Source of the DNA: DATEZO01 sp035255485
GTDB taxonomy: Bacteria; Pseudomonadota; Gammaproteobacteria; Burkholderiales; Burkholderiaceae_D
Assembly (NCBI GenBank): GCA_035255485.1
Contig: DATEZO010000110.1
Coordinates: 1-10,571 of the forward strand
Length of the DNA: 10,571 nt
Direction of reading: 5' to 3'
A program made the translations under genes and the position numbers. Shown here one piece after another: positions 1 through 6,399 of this stretch. A model generated the notes under the pieces. The model searched no databases and had not been told where the DNA came from. It saw only the letters and a list, made by a program, of their open reading frames with translations. Positions within the stretch are counted from its first letter, which is position 1. Every line of letters begins with the position of its first letter.

Positions 1-55
1 GGCTGCGCTGGACGATGCGCTCGGTAACGGCGGCAATTCTGGAATGAAGAGTCAT
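1..55 (-). CDS. edd: Phosphogluconate dehydratase Edd, N-terminal fragment (cut by window edge)
   Basis: Reading the minus strand from the ATG at 55-53 gives MTLHSRIAAVTERIVQRS, which runs off the left edge. This matches the opening of Edd proteins (E. coli MNPQLLRVTNRIIERS), especially the V/I-T-x-R-I-x-x-R-S core. Edd is a cytoplasmic iron-sulfur enzyme that dehydrates 6-phosphogluconate to KDPG in the Entner-Doudoroff pathway. An AGGA Shine-Dalgarno at 66-63, seven bases before the ATG, supports the start. The gene is divergent from pgi-zwf-hexR, and KDPG, the Edd product, is the known effector of HexR, so the neighbourhood fits. Only 18 residues are visible, so the call rests on a short match plus context; IlvD, the paralogous dihydroxy-acid dehydratase, is the main alternative. 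Confidence 0.77.
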   Translation of the reverse strand, partial: MTLHSRIAAVTERIVQRS

Positions 56-147
56 CACGCGATCCTATTGAACATTTCATGCAATATGGCAAGCCAATGC
101 CAGCCGCAAAGTGTCGTCATCTGCCTGATTTACACCATGCCTTAGAA

Positions 148-175
148 GTAATACCCAAAAGAAACTTTACTACAA
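148..175 (-). promoter_or_regulatory. Candidate edd promoter (sigma70-like)
   Basis: On the minus strand a -35-like TTGTAG (175-170) is followed after 16 bases by a -10-like TATTAC (153-148). Both hexamers are imperfect. The HexR-like palindrome at 160-174 overlaps the -35 element and spacer, as expected for a repressor site. The 5' leader to the edd ATG would be about 85-90 bases. This was assigned by eye, with no transcript data. Confidence 0.35.
160..174. promoter_or_regulatory. HexR-like operator, weak copy on the edd side
   Basis: AGAAACTTTACTACA matches the HexR consensus TGTARTNNNAYTACA perfectly in the right half (ACTACA) and at three positions of the left half, 12 of 15 if the central N positions are counted. 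Its position over the candidate edd promoter adds support. Taken alone, the match is weak. Confidence 0.42.
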
Positions 176-314
176 ATCAATCTATCCCACCTTCGTTGTT
201 TCTTCATGCCATCATTTTCATGCACGGTATTGACCCACTCTGCCCTATCCGCTCCATTGGAGCAAGAAGCAGGGATAACTGCCGTGCGCGCCAACAAAGC
301 GGCATACATCTTCT

Positions 315-329
315 TGTAGTGAAATTACT
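315..329. promoter_or_regulatory. HexR-like operator, best copy, upstream of pgi
   Basis: TGTAGTGAAATTACT agrees with the HexR consensus TGTARTNNNAYTACA at every defined position except the last base (T for A). It lies about 50 bp upstream of the pgi start, around the expected -35 region of a promoter whose -10 would be TATAGT at 341-346. The hexR gene is in the same cluster. The motif was described mainly from gammaproteobacteria, so its use here is an inference. Confidence 0.68.
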
Positions 330-340
330 ATCTTGTGTTG

Positions 341-346
341 TATAGT
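341..346 (+). promoter_or_regulatory. Candidate pgi -10 element
   Basis: TATAGT matches the sigma70 -10 consensus at five of six bases. No good -35 is seen at 16-18 bases upstream, where HexR-like site 1 lies. Transcription would begin near 353, giving a short leader of about 28 bases before the pgi ATG. Confidence 0.4.
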
Positions 347-358
347 ACTTTAACTACT
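344..358. promoter_or_regulatory. Second HexR-like operator over the pgi -10/+1
   Basis: AGTACTTTAACTACT keeps the spacing and most of the HexR motif, with three mismatches to TGTARTNNNAYTACA, at positions 1, 5 and 15. It is centred 29 bp from the strong site and overlaps the -10-like TATAGT, so binding there would block RNA polymerase directly. As a single weak motif it is uncertain; the pairing with the strong site is what makes it worth recording. Confidence 0.42.
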
Positions 359-380
359 TACTCGATTCCGATGCCGCCCC

Positions 381-2030
381 ATGTGTCCGACCGATCTCTC
401 CCCTGCGGCTTTCCAGGCCCTTGAATCGCATTACAGCGACGCCAGGCAATGGGAATTACGCAATCTGTTCGCACAGGACCCGGCTCGGGCCGGGCGGTTT
501 TCCATTGAGGCCGCCGGCCTGTTCCTCGATTACTCAAAAAATTTCCTGACCGACCACACGTGCCAGCTTCTGGTCCAGCTGGCGCGAGAACGCCGGGTGG
601 AATCCTTGCGCGATGCAATGTTTGCCGGCAAGAAAATCAACCTGACGGAACAACGGGCCGTCTTGCATACCGCGCTGCGCGCACCGCCCGGCGCCACTGT
701 ACAGGTGGACGGCCAGGATATCGGGCACGAGGTGCAGGCGGTACTGCGCCGCATCGGCGCCTTCACCGACCGGGTCCGCTCCGGGGAATGGCGCGGCCAT
801 GGCGGCAAGCCGATTACCGACATCGTCAATATCGGCATCGGCGGCTCCGATCTGGGCCCGGAAATGGCATGCCGCGCCTTGCGCGCCTTTGCCCATCCGC
901 GCCTGGCGCTGCATTTCGTCGCCAATGTCGATGGCCACGCGCTCGATGCAGTATTGTCCACTGTCAATCCCGAAACGACGCTATTCATCATCGCGTCCAA
1001 GACGTTTACCACCGCGGAAACCATGATGAATGCGCAGTCGGCGCGGCGCTGGTTCCTGCAAAGCGCAACGGAAGCCGATCTGCCGCATCATTTCGTTGCG
1101 GTATCGACCAATCTCGACGCTGTCAAAGCGTTCGGCATCGATCCGGCGAATATGTTCCAGTTCTGGGATTGGGTCGGCGGACGCTACTCGATCTGGTCGG
1201 CCATCGGCCTGGCCCTGGCGCTGGCGATCGGTAGCGAGCGCTTCCGTGAATTCCTTGCCGGCGCACATGCGATGGATCTGCATTTCCGCAACGCGCCGCT
1301 GGAGCACAACATGCCCGTGCTCCTGGCGCTGATCGGTGTCTGGCAGCACAATTTCTTCGGCGCTGCATCGCTGTCAATTGCTCCTTACCATCAGGACCTG
1401 AATCGTTTTCCAGCCTATTTGCAGCAGCTTGAAATGGAAAGCAACGGCAAATCCGTATCGCGCCATGGCGCCCCGCTTCACCTTGCCACTTGCCCGGTGA
1501 TATGGGGCGATGTCGGCACCAACGGCCAGCATGCGTATTTCCAGTTGTTGCACCAGGGAACCGACGTGATTCCAGTCGATTTCATCGCAGTATTGCAGCC
1601 CGGCCACGCCTTGCCGGGCCATCATGCAGCCTTGCTGGCGAATTGCTTTGCGCAATCGGAAGCCCTGATGCGCGGCAAGACGGCGGCGGAAGTACGGGCC
1701 GAACTGCAGCAACAGGGCCAGGCGCAGGGCGACATCGACGCCCTGGTGCCGCATAAGACCTTTCCCGGCAATCGCCCCAGCAATACGATCCTCATGGAAG
1801 CACTGACGCCGGCGACGCTGGGCGCGCTGATCGCCCTGTACGAGCACAAGGTATTCGTGCAAGGCGCACTATGGGGCATCAACAGTTTCGACCAGTGGGG
1901 AGTTGAACTGGGCAAGGCATTGGCCAAGGGAATCCAGGCCGAGCTGACCGGCGTAGCGCAGCCCGCTACGCATGACAGCTCCACCAACGGCTTGATCGCA
2001 CGCGCGCGGGCCGCCTTGCGGCACGACTGA
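381..2030 (+). CDS. pgi: Glucose-6-phosphate isomerase
   Basis: Cytoplasmic enzyme interconverting glucose 6-phosphate and fructose 6-phosphate. The 549 residues equal the length of E. coli Pgi. The sugar-phosphate-binding loop IGIGGSDLGP is at 151-160 and SKTFTTAET at 206-214. The family signatures WVGGRYSIWSAIG (about 264-276) and FDQWGVELGK (503-512) are present. The expected catalytic residues are visible as Glu353 (in MESNGK), His384 (in NGQHAYFQ) and Lys512. The ATG at 381 has no clear Shine-Dalgarno; a nearby ATG at 371 is out of frame. The gene is first in a plus-strand series with zwf 19 bp downstream and HexR-like sites upstream. This placement suggests that glucose 6-phosphate formed from fructose 6-phosphate by gluconeogenesis or cycling is fed into Zwf. 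Confidence 0.97.
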   Translation: MCPTDLSPAAFQALESHYSDARQWELRNLFAQDPARAGRFSIEAAGLFLDYSKNFLTDHTCQLLVQLARERRVESLRDAMFAGKKINLTEQRAVLHTALRAPPGATVQVDGQDIGHEVQAVLRRIGAFTDRVRSGEWRGHGGKPITDIVNIGIGGSDLGPEMACRALRAFAHPRLALHFVANVDGHALDAVLSTVNPETTLFIIASKTFTTAETMMNAQSARRWFLQSATEADLPHHFVAVSTNLDAVKAFGIDPANMFQFWDWVGGRYSIWSAIGLALALAIGSERFREFLAGAHAMDLHFRNAPLEHNMPVLLALIGVWQHNFFGAASLSIAPYHQDLNRFPAYLQQLEMESNGKSVSRHGAPLHLATCPVIWGDVGTNGQHAYFQLLHQGTDVIPVDFIAVLQPGHALPGHHAALLANCFAQSEALMRGKTAAEVRAELQQQGQAQGDIDALVPHKTFPGNRPSNTILMEALTPATLGALIALYEHKVFVQGALWGINSFDQWGVELGKALAKGIQAELTGVAQPATHDSSTNGLIARARAALRHD

Positions 2031-2049
2031 CATACAACGCCTTCCCATC

Positions 2050-3519
2050 ATGGCTATTGCAGATTTTGACCTGGTTTTGTTCGGTGGCAGCGGCGACCTC
2101 GCCATGCGCAAGCTCCTGCCCGCCCTGTATGCACGCGACCGTGCCGGCGATCTGCCGGCCGCTTCCCGCATCCTGTGCGTCGGACGCAACGCATGGACCC
2201 GGGAAGCCTTCCTGGAGGCGATGAACGAAACCTCCCGGCCGCATGTCGCGCCATCGGCATTCGATTCGCCCTCGTGGGATGCTTTTTGCGCCCGCATCGG
2301 ATATGTCATGCTCGACGCCGCCGATGCCGGCACCTACCGGATTCTGGTGGAGGCGATGCGCGACGATCCGGCGCTGACCCGCGTGTTTTATCTGGCGACG
2401 CCGCCCAGCCTGTTCGCGCAAATCTGCCGCAACCTGGCCGCCTGCGGCCTGGCCACCGTGAATTCGCGGGTGGTGCTGGAAAAGCCGCTCGGCCGCGACC
2501 TAGCGAGCGCCCGCCAGATCAATGCCGATGTCGGCCAGGTATTTTCGGAGTCGCAGATCTTCCGCATCGACCACTATCTCGGCAAGGAAGCGGTGCAGAA
2601 TCTGCTGGCGCTGCGTTTCGGCAATGTGCTGTTCGAACCGCTCTGGCGGCGCGAATGGATCTCCGACGTACAGATCACGATTGCCGAAGAGATCGGCGTC
2701 GGCAACCGCATGGGCTATTACGAAACCTCCGGCGCCTTGCGCGACATGCTGCAGAATCATCTGCTGCAGTTGCTGTGCATCGTCGCGATGGAATCGCCGG
2801 TATCGATCACACCCGATGCAGTGCGCGACGAAAAGCTCAAGGTGCTGCATTCGCTCAAGCGTTTTACGCCGACCACGCTGGTGCAGAATGTGATTCGCGG
2901 CCAGTATCGCGCCGGCCATGTGAAGGGCGTCGAAGTGCCGGCCTATCGCAAGGAGCCGGAAGCCGATCCGGCATCGCGCACCGAAACCTTCGTCGCACTG
3001 AAAGCGGAAATCGATACCTGGCGCTGGGCCGGCGTACCGTTCTTCCTGCGCACCGGCAAGCGCATGGCCGGCCAGCTGGCGGAAATCGTGGTGCGCTTCA
3101 AGAGCATTCCGCATTCGATCTTTACCCAGTCCATCAACAGCTTCCAGCCCAACTGCCTGGTGATCCGGCTGCAGCCGGATGAGGGCTTGCAGCTCAACCT
3201 GATGGCCAAGACCCCGGGCGACGGCATGCGCCTGAAGCCGGTCGAACTGGAACTGGATTTTCGCGAAACCTTCAAGACGCCGCGCATGGACGCCTACGAG
3301 CGCCTGCTGCTGGATGTGCTGCGCGGCCAGCTGACCCTGTTCATGCGCAGCGACGAACTGGAAGCGGCCTGGGAATGGGTCGAGCCGATCCTGGATTTCT
3401 GGGAGCAGGAAGACAGCGATCCGATTCCCTACGCCTCCGGCACCTGGGGACCGGCCGCATCGAGCGCATTGATCGGACGCGACGGCTTGCAATGGCGCGA
3501 AGAAGCGCTGCCGGAATGA
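2050..3519 (+). CDS. zwf: Glucose-6-phosphate 1-dehydrogenase
   Basis: Oxidises glucose 6-phosphate to 6-phosphogluconolactone with NAD(P)+, the entry step of the oxidative pentose phosphate and Entner-Doudoroff pathways. The 489 residues are close to E. coli Zwf (491). The N-terminal dinucleotide fold has GGSGDLAMRK at 12-21, and Arg46 is placed like the residue that contacts the NADP 2'-phosphate in Leuconostoc G6PDH. EKPLG is at 144-148. The substrate-binding signature RIDHYLGKE (172-180) contains the key Lys179, and His237 in RDMLQNHLLQ is the probable catalytic base. The ATG at 2050 is chosen because MAIADFDLVLFGGSGDLA aligns with the family start; no Shine-Dalgarno is obvious. It lies 19 bp after pgi and 67 bp before hexR. 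No 6-phosphogluconolactonase gene follows, unlike in many zwf-pgl operons. Confidence 0.97.
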   Translation: MAIADFDLVLFGGSGDLAMRKLLPALYARDRAGDLPAASRILCVGRNAWTREAFLEAMNETSRPHVAPSAFDSPSWDAFCARIGYVMLDAADAGTYRILVEAMRDDPALTRVFYLATPPSLFAQICRNLAACGLATVNSRVVLEKPLGRDLASARQINADVGQVFSESQIFRIDHYLGKEAVQNLLALRFGNVLFEPLWRREWISDVQITIAEEIGVGNRMGYYETSGALRDMLQNHLLQLLCIVAMESPVSITPDAVRDEKLKVLHSLKRFTPTTLVQNVIRGQYRAGHVKGVEVPAYRKEPEADPASRTETFVALKAEIDTWRWAGVPFFLRTGKRMAGQLAEIVVRFKSIPHSIFTQSINSFQPNCLVIRLQPDEGLQLNLMAKTPGDGMRLKPVELELDFRETFKTPRMDAYERLLLDVLRGQLTLFMRSDELEAAWEWVEPILDFWEQEDSDPIPYASGTWGPAASSALIGRDGLQWREEALPE

Positions 3520-3586
3520 TACGGCCAACCGCGATGCACCCACATCAGAACCTCGACACCGGAATCTTGTTTTTTGATCGTTCATC

Positions 3587-4444
3587 ATGCTGCTAGACGC
3601 TATCCGCACCCATCTCGATTCACTTTCCAAATCGGAGCGCAAGGTGGCGCTCACGGTACTGAAAAACCCCGATCTCGCGGTGGCGGAAAACATCACCGCG
3701 CTGGCGAAAAATGCGCAGGTATCGGAGCCGACCGTGGTGCGCTTCTGCCGCGCCATCGGCTATGACGGCTGGCATGAATTCAAGCTCAAGCTGGCGCAGG
3801 GCCTGGCCCTGGCATTGCCGGGCGCGGACGAATCACCAAGCCAGGACGACTTGGCGGCGGACCTGGTCAGCAAGATCTGCAGCCGCTCGATCAATACACT
3901 GCTCGATCTGCGCAACAACCTGAAACCGGAGCCGATCCAGCGCGCGCTGGATGTGCTGACCCATTCGAACAAGATCGAATTCTATGGCCAGGGTACTTCC
4001 GGCATCGTCGCCGCCGATGCGCAGCACAAGTTCTTCCGCTCCGGCGTGCCGACCGTCGCCTATAGCGATCCGCATATCCATAGCATCTCTGCGTCGCTGC
4101 TGAACAAGGGCGACACGGTGGTGGCGATCTCGCAGCGCGGCAACAGCGCCGCCATCCTGCGCAGCGTGCAGCTGGCGCGCAAGACGGAAGCCGACGTGAT
4201 CGCCCTGACACCCTCCGGCACCCCGCTGGCGGCACTGGCGACGGTGCTGGTGCCGATCGATCTTTCCTTCAATATCGATCCGTATACGCCGATTTCAGCG
4301 CGCCTGGCGCACCTGGTCGTGATCGACATCCTGGCGGTCGGCCTGGCGCTGCAGCGCGGGCCGGAGTCCCGGATCAAAATGCAGAATGCGCAAAAGGCGC
4401 TACAGAAATTCGATCTGCAGATCGATTCGTTCTTTCGCTATTGA
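3587..4444 (+). CDS. hexR: HexR, RpiR-family transcriptional regulator (HTH + SIS)
   Basis: A cytoplasmic DNA-binding repressor of glucose and Entner-Doudoroff genes in pseudomonads, released by KDPG. The 285-residue protein has an N-terminal RpiR-type HTH (about 1-77; ITALAKNAQVSEPTVVRFCRA near 36-56) and a C-terminal sugar-isomerase (SIS) domain (about 110-250). Ser138 in GQGTSG and Ser182 in ISQRGNS correspond to the two serines (Ser140 and Ser184) reported for ligand sensing in P. putida HexR. DAQHKFFR (144-151) is shared with HexR proteins I recall. Here HexR stands alone, whereas Burkholderia species often carry a glucokinase-RpiR fusion. The start is ATG 3587 with no Shine-Dalgarno. 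Three HexR-like sites upstream of pgi and edd suggest it controls its own cluster and the divergent edd. Confidence 0.9.
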   Translation: MLLDAIRTHLDSLSKSERKVALTVLKNPDLAVAENITALAKNAQVSEPTVVRFCRAIGYDGWHEFKLKLAQGLALALPGADESPSQDDLAADLVSKICSRSINTLLDLRNNLKPEPIQRALDVLTHSNKIEFYGQGTSGIVAADAQHKFFRSGVPTVAYSDPHIHSISASLLNKGDTVVAISQRGNSAAILRSVQLARKTEADVIALTPSGTPLAALATVLVPIDLSFNIDPYTPISARLAHLVVIDILAVGLALQRGPESRIKMQNAQKALQKFDLQIDSFFRY

Positions 4445-4450
4445 TGCGTT

Positions 4451-4475
4451 CGGGGGATTGCGTGACGCAGCCCCG
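4451..4475 (+). terminator. Terminator-like hairpin after hexR
   Basis: Six bases past the hexR stop, CGGGG (4451-4455) pairs with CCCCG (4471-4475). An inner TGCG-TGA-CGCA stem (4459-4469) is stacked with a small asymmetric internal loop. No T tract follows, so this is a weak or Rho-assisted terminator at best. Confidence 0.38.
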
Positions 4476-4561
4476 GATTGCACACCGCCACATTCCCAGC
4501 TTTTACGGGAGTATATGTAAAAACACATTGAAATGCGTAATGAAAATGCGGCACTTTAACA

Positions 4562-4577
4562 ATACACCGCAGTGTAT
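4562..4577. promoter_or_regulatory. Perfect inverted repeat upstream of tal (possible operator)
   Basis: ATACAC-CGCA-GTGTAT has perfect 6-bp arms within an AT-rich patch (about 4500-4595) of the hexR-tal gap. It abuts a -10-like TATATT at 4577-4582, with a poor TTTAAC 16 bases upstream. The half-sites are oriented TACA...TGTA, opposite to the HexR motif, so another regulator is more likely if it is an operator. The remainder of the 290-bp gap holds no gene I can support. Confidence 0.4.
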
Positions 4578-4669
4578 ATATTAACGTCCAAACAGATGCG
4601 CAATGCCTCCTGAGCGCCGGTTTTCCTTCATGGGCATGCATTTGCGGCAGACGCGATCCGCGCCGACGC

Positions 4670-4697
4670 TTCAGCCCGACGCGAAATTGCGTAGAAT
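4670..4697 (+). promoter_or_regulatory. Candidate tal promoter
   Basis: TAGAAT at 4692-4697 matches five of six -10 consensus bases. TTCAGC at 4670-4675, 16 bases upstream, is a poor -35. Transcription from here would leave a leader of about 30 bases before the tal ATG. The AT-rich patch at 4500-4595 could carry an alternative upstream promoter. Confidence 0.4.
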
Positions 4698-4734
4698 ATC
4701 CCGCCATTCCGAACCCGCTTCTTTTACTTGCCCC

Positions 4735-5670
4735 ATGAATCAGCTCGAACAGCTCAAGCAATACACCACCATCGTCGCCGATACCGGCGATTTCCAGTCG
4801 ATGAAGGCGTTCGCGCCGCGCGATGCGACCACCAATCCCTCGCTGATCCTGAAAGCAGTGCAGAAGGAAGAATACCGACCGCTGCTGGAACAGGCGGTGC
4901 GCGACCACGCGGGCCAGCCAACCGGCGACATCATCGACCGCCTGCTGGTTGCGTTCGGCCTGGAAATCCTGAAACTGATTCCGGGCCGGGTTTCGACCGA
5001 AACCGACGCCCGCCTGTCGTTCGACACCGAAGGCACGATAGCCAAGGGCCGCACGCTGATCGCACTGTACGAAGCCGCCGGCATTCCGCGCGAGCGGGTG
5101 CTGATCAAGATCGCCGCAACCTGGGAAGGCATCCGCGCTGCCGAGGTGCTGGAACAGGAAGGCATCCGCTGCAACATGACGCTGCTGTTCTCGCTGCCGC
5201 AGGCGGTCGCCTGTGCGGAAGCCGGTGCGCAACTGATCTCGCCGTTCGTGGGACGCATCTACGACTGGTACAGGAAAGCGACCGGCCAGGAATACACCGG
5301 CGCGAACGACCCGGGCGTGCAGTCGGTGCAGCGCATCTATGCCTATTACCGCAAGTTCGGCTACCAGACCGAGGTGATGGGCGCAAGCTTTCGCAACACG
5401 TCGCAAATCCTGGAGCTGGCCGGCTGCGACCTGCTCACCATCAGTCCGGAATTGCTGCAAAAGCTGGCCGCATCGGACGCGCCCGTGTCGCGCAAGTTGT
5501 CAGCGGAAGCGGCGCGGACGGCCGTGATCGACAAGCTGGCACTCGACGAAAAAACCTTCCGCCTGATGCTGAACGACGATGCGATGGCGACTGAAAAGCT
5601 GGCGGAAGGCATCCGCCTGTTCTGTGCCGATGCAGTGAAGCTGGAGCAGATGATCGACGCGCTGCGCTGA
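4735..5670 (+). CDS. tal: Transaldolase (TalB-type)
   Basis: Transfers a dihydroxyacetone unit between sedoheptulose 7-phosphate and erythrose 4-phosphate/fructose 6-phosphate in the non-oxidative pentose phosphate pathway; cytoplasmic. The ATG at 4735 gives 311 residues beginning MNQLEQLKQYTTIVADTGDF, matching the TalB/TalA start (E. coli TalB has 317). A longer frame opening at 4603 has no family support. Asp16 in VADTGDF, Glu89 in STETDARLS, and Lys125 in VLIKIAATWEG (the Schiff-base lysine) are all present. ATTNPS (31-36) and CNMTLLFS (146-153) are also typical. The gene is 290 bp downstream of hexR and probably has its own promoter. It converges with a thioesterase gene across a strong hairpin. 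Confidence 0.96.
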   Translation: MNQLEQLKQYTTIVADTGDFQSMKAFAPRDATTNPSLILKAVQKEEYRPLLEQAVRDHAGQPTGDIIDRLLVAFGLEILKLIPGRVSTETDARLSFDTEGTIAKGRTLIALYEAAGIPRERVLIKIAATWEGIRAAEVLEQEGIRCNMTLLFSLPQAVACAEAGAQLISPFVGRIYDWYRKATGQEYTGANDPGVQSVQRIYAYYRKFGYQTEVMGASFRNTSQILELAGCDLLTISPELLQKLAASDAPVSRKLSAEAARTAVIDKLALDEKTFRLMLNDDAMATEKLAEGIRLFCADAVKLEQMIDALR

Positions 5671-5682
5671 TGGCCCTTGAAA

Positions 5683-5704
5683 GGCAGGCGCAGCGGCGCC
5701 TGTC
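5683..5704. terminator. Bidirectional terminator-like hairpin between tal and the thioesterase gene
   Basis: CAGGCGC (5685-5691), loop AGCG, then GCGCCTG (5696-5702) form a perfect 7-bp GC-rich stem. A G-U and a G-C pair (5684/5703 and 5683/5704) extend it. It fills the 32-bp gap between the two convergent stops and touches the thioesterase stop codon. Neither side has a real T tract, although CCTTTC follows on the minus strand. Confidence 0.5.
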
Positions 5705-6161
5705 AGATGTTGAATTGGTTGATGTCGAATTTTCCGCCTTGGAAACCGGACATCAGCGAACGCAGGTCATCCGGAATTGGCACGCCTTTGGCCTGATCCA
5801 GGTCCATGGCAACCAGCACCATGGTCGCCCGCACCCGTTCAACGCCCTTGTAGCTGCATGTCACGCCCAGTTTCAGCGAGCTCTTTCCCAAGTGTTCCAG
5901 CTTGAGTCCAAGGGTAATTTTTTCACCGATCTTGGAAGGTGAAATGAAATCGCAATTAAGGTTGACAATCGGGAAACCGAGCCGACGCGCGGTAATGTAA
6001 TTGGCGTAATCCATCCCCAATCCTTCGTTGAACCAGTCCTCCACCAAGCCGTTGAACATGATGAAATACTGCGGGAAGAAAACAATACCTGCCGGATCGC
6101 AATGCGAAAAACGGACAAGCTGTTCAGCATAGAAATTGTTGCCGATTACTCTGGTCGTCAT
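5703..6161 (-). CDS. Acyl-CoA thioesterase, 4-hydroxybenzoyl-CoA thioesterase-like (hotdog fold)
   Basis: Probably a cytoplasmic hotdog-fold enzyme hydrolysing an aryl- or acyl-CoA ester. The chosen start, ATG 6161-6159, gives 152 residues from MTTRVIGNNFYAEQ. Upstream in-frame codons add a proline- and cysteine-rich stretch unlike the family. The segment VRFSHCDPAGIVFFPQYF (16-33) strongly resembles the active-site region of Pseudomonas CBS-3 4-hydroxybenzoyl-CoA thioesterase, with Asp22 in the place of its catalytic Asp17. Length is also normal (about 140-150). No aromatic degradation genes are visible nearby, so the substrate is unknown. It stands alone, convergent with tal and divergent from the hydrolase gene at 6400. 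There is no good Shine-Dalgarno; the start is in the ATC-ATG context. Confidence 0.85.
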   Translation of the reverse strand: MTTRVIGNNFYAEQLVRFSHCDPAGIVFFPQYFIMFNGLVEDWFNEGLGMDYANYITARRLGFPIVNLNCDFISPSKIGEKITLGLKLEHLGKSSLKLGVTCSYKGVERVRATMVLVAMDLDQAKGVPIPDDLRSLMSGFQGGKFDINQFNI

Positions 6162-6270
6162 GATCAACTCGTTAAAAATCAGGTTATTCCGATCCTTGCA
6201 GGGTGGATGCGGCGCAGGGCAGGCACACTCGGGAGAAGCCTCCGACACCGGGCCATCGGGAAAGACCGGA

Positions 6271-6289
6271 TGCATCAAAAATCGATGCA
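6271..6289. repeat. Small inverted repeat in the thioesterase/YcbL-like divergent gap
   Basis: TGCATC (6271-6276) and GATGCA (6284-6289) are perfect 6-bp arms around the loop AAAAATC. It lies in the 238-bp divergent gap, 110 bp upstream of the thioesterase start. It could be an operator half-site pair or chance. Confidence 0.25.
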
Positions 6290-6361
6290 AGCGCGCAGGT
6301 TACTGCATTTTCGCCATGTCTGCTGTATCGGTGAACCGCAGCGAAGGCGATGCGGCGCTAT

Positions 6362-6369
6362 GGTATGCT
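6362..6369 (+). promoter_or_regulatory. Candidate extended -10 promoter of the YcbL-like gene
   Basis: GG-TATGCT, preceded by T at 6361, reads as TGG-TATGCT: an extended -10 (TGN) followed by a hexamer with four consensus bases. No recognisable -35 lies 17 bases upstream, which is common with extended -10 promoters. It is about 31 bases from the ATG at 6400. Confidence 0.4.
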
Positions 6370-6399
6370 CGCGACCTCCCGATTTGATTTATCGCCATC

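Larger units (their letters stand above)
56..380. promoter_or_regulatory. edd-pgi divergent intergenic control region
   Basis: This 325-bp gap is clearly more AT-rich than the flanking genes. It holds three HexR-like palindromes (160-174, 315-329, 344-358), a candidate edd promoter on the minus strand and a -10-like TATAGT for pgi. A small perfect hairpin, GCTCC-ATT-GGAGC, lies at 251-263 without a T tract. No convincing gene was seen. An 88-codon plus-strand frame crosses most of the gap, but its composition does not look coding and its end overlaps the putative operator. Confidence 0.7.

Noticed and set aside
251..263. Hairpin GCTCC-ATT-GGAGC in the edd-pgi gap
   Set aside because: It is short, has no T tract and does not sit near a gene end, so it is most likely chance.
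79..345. 88-codon plus-strand frame in the edd-pgi gap
   Set aside because: Its residues do not resemble any family, there is no ribosome site, and its end overlaps the HexR-like operator and sits just before the pgi promoter.
2500..3756. 418-codon minus-strand frame opposite zwf, and a 340-codon one opposite tal (4438-5460)
   Set aside because: Both are antisense shadows of well-conserved genes in GC-rich DNA. They show no domain and no ribosome site.
4535..4549. CGTAATGAAAATGCG as a fourth HexR site upstream of tal
   Set aside because: Only the left half fits the HexR motif. The right half has three mismatches, including at the conserved AYTACA core.
4603..4734. 44-codon N-terminal extension of tal
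   Set aside because: The family alignment starts at the ATG at 4735. The extension has no similarity to transaldolases and crosses the candidate promoter at 4670-4697.
6162..6290. 43-codon N-terminal extension of the thioesterase
   Set aside because: The stretch is rich in Pro and Cys and atypical for hotdog thioesterases, and the compact family start at 6161 fits the usual length.
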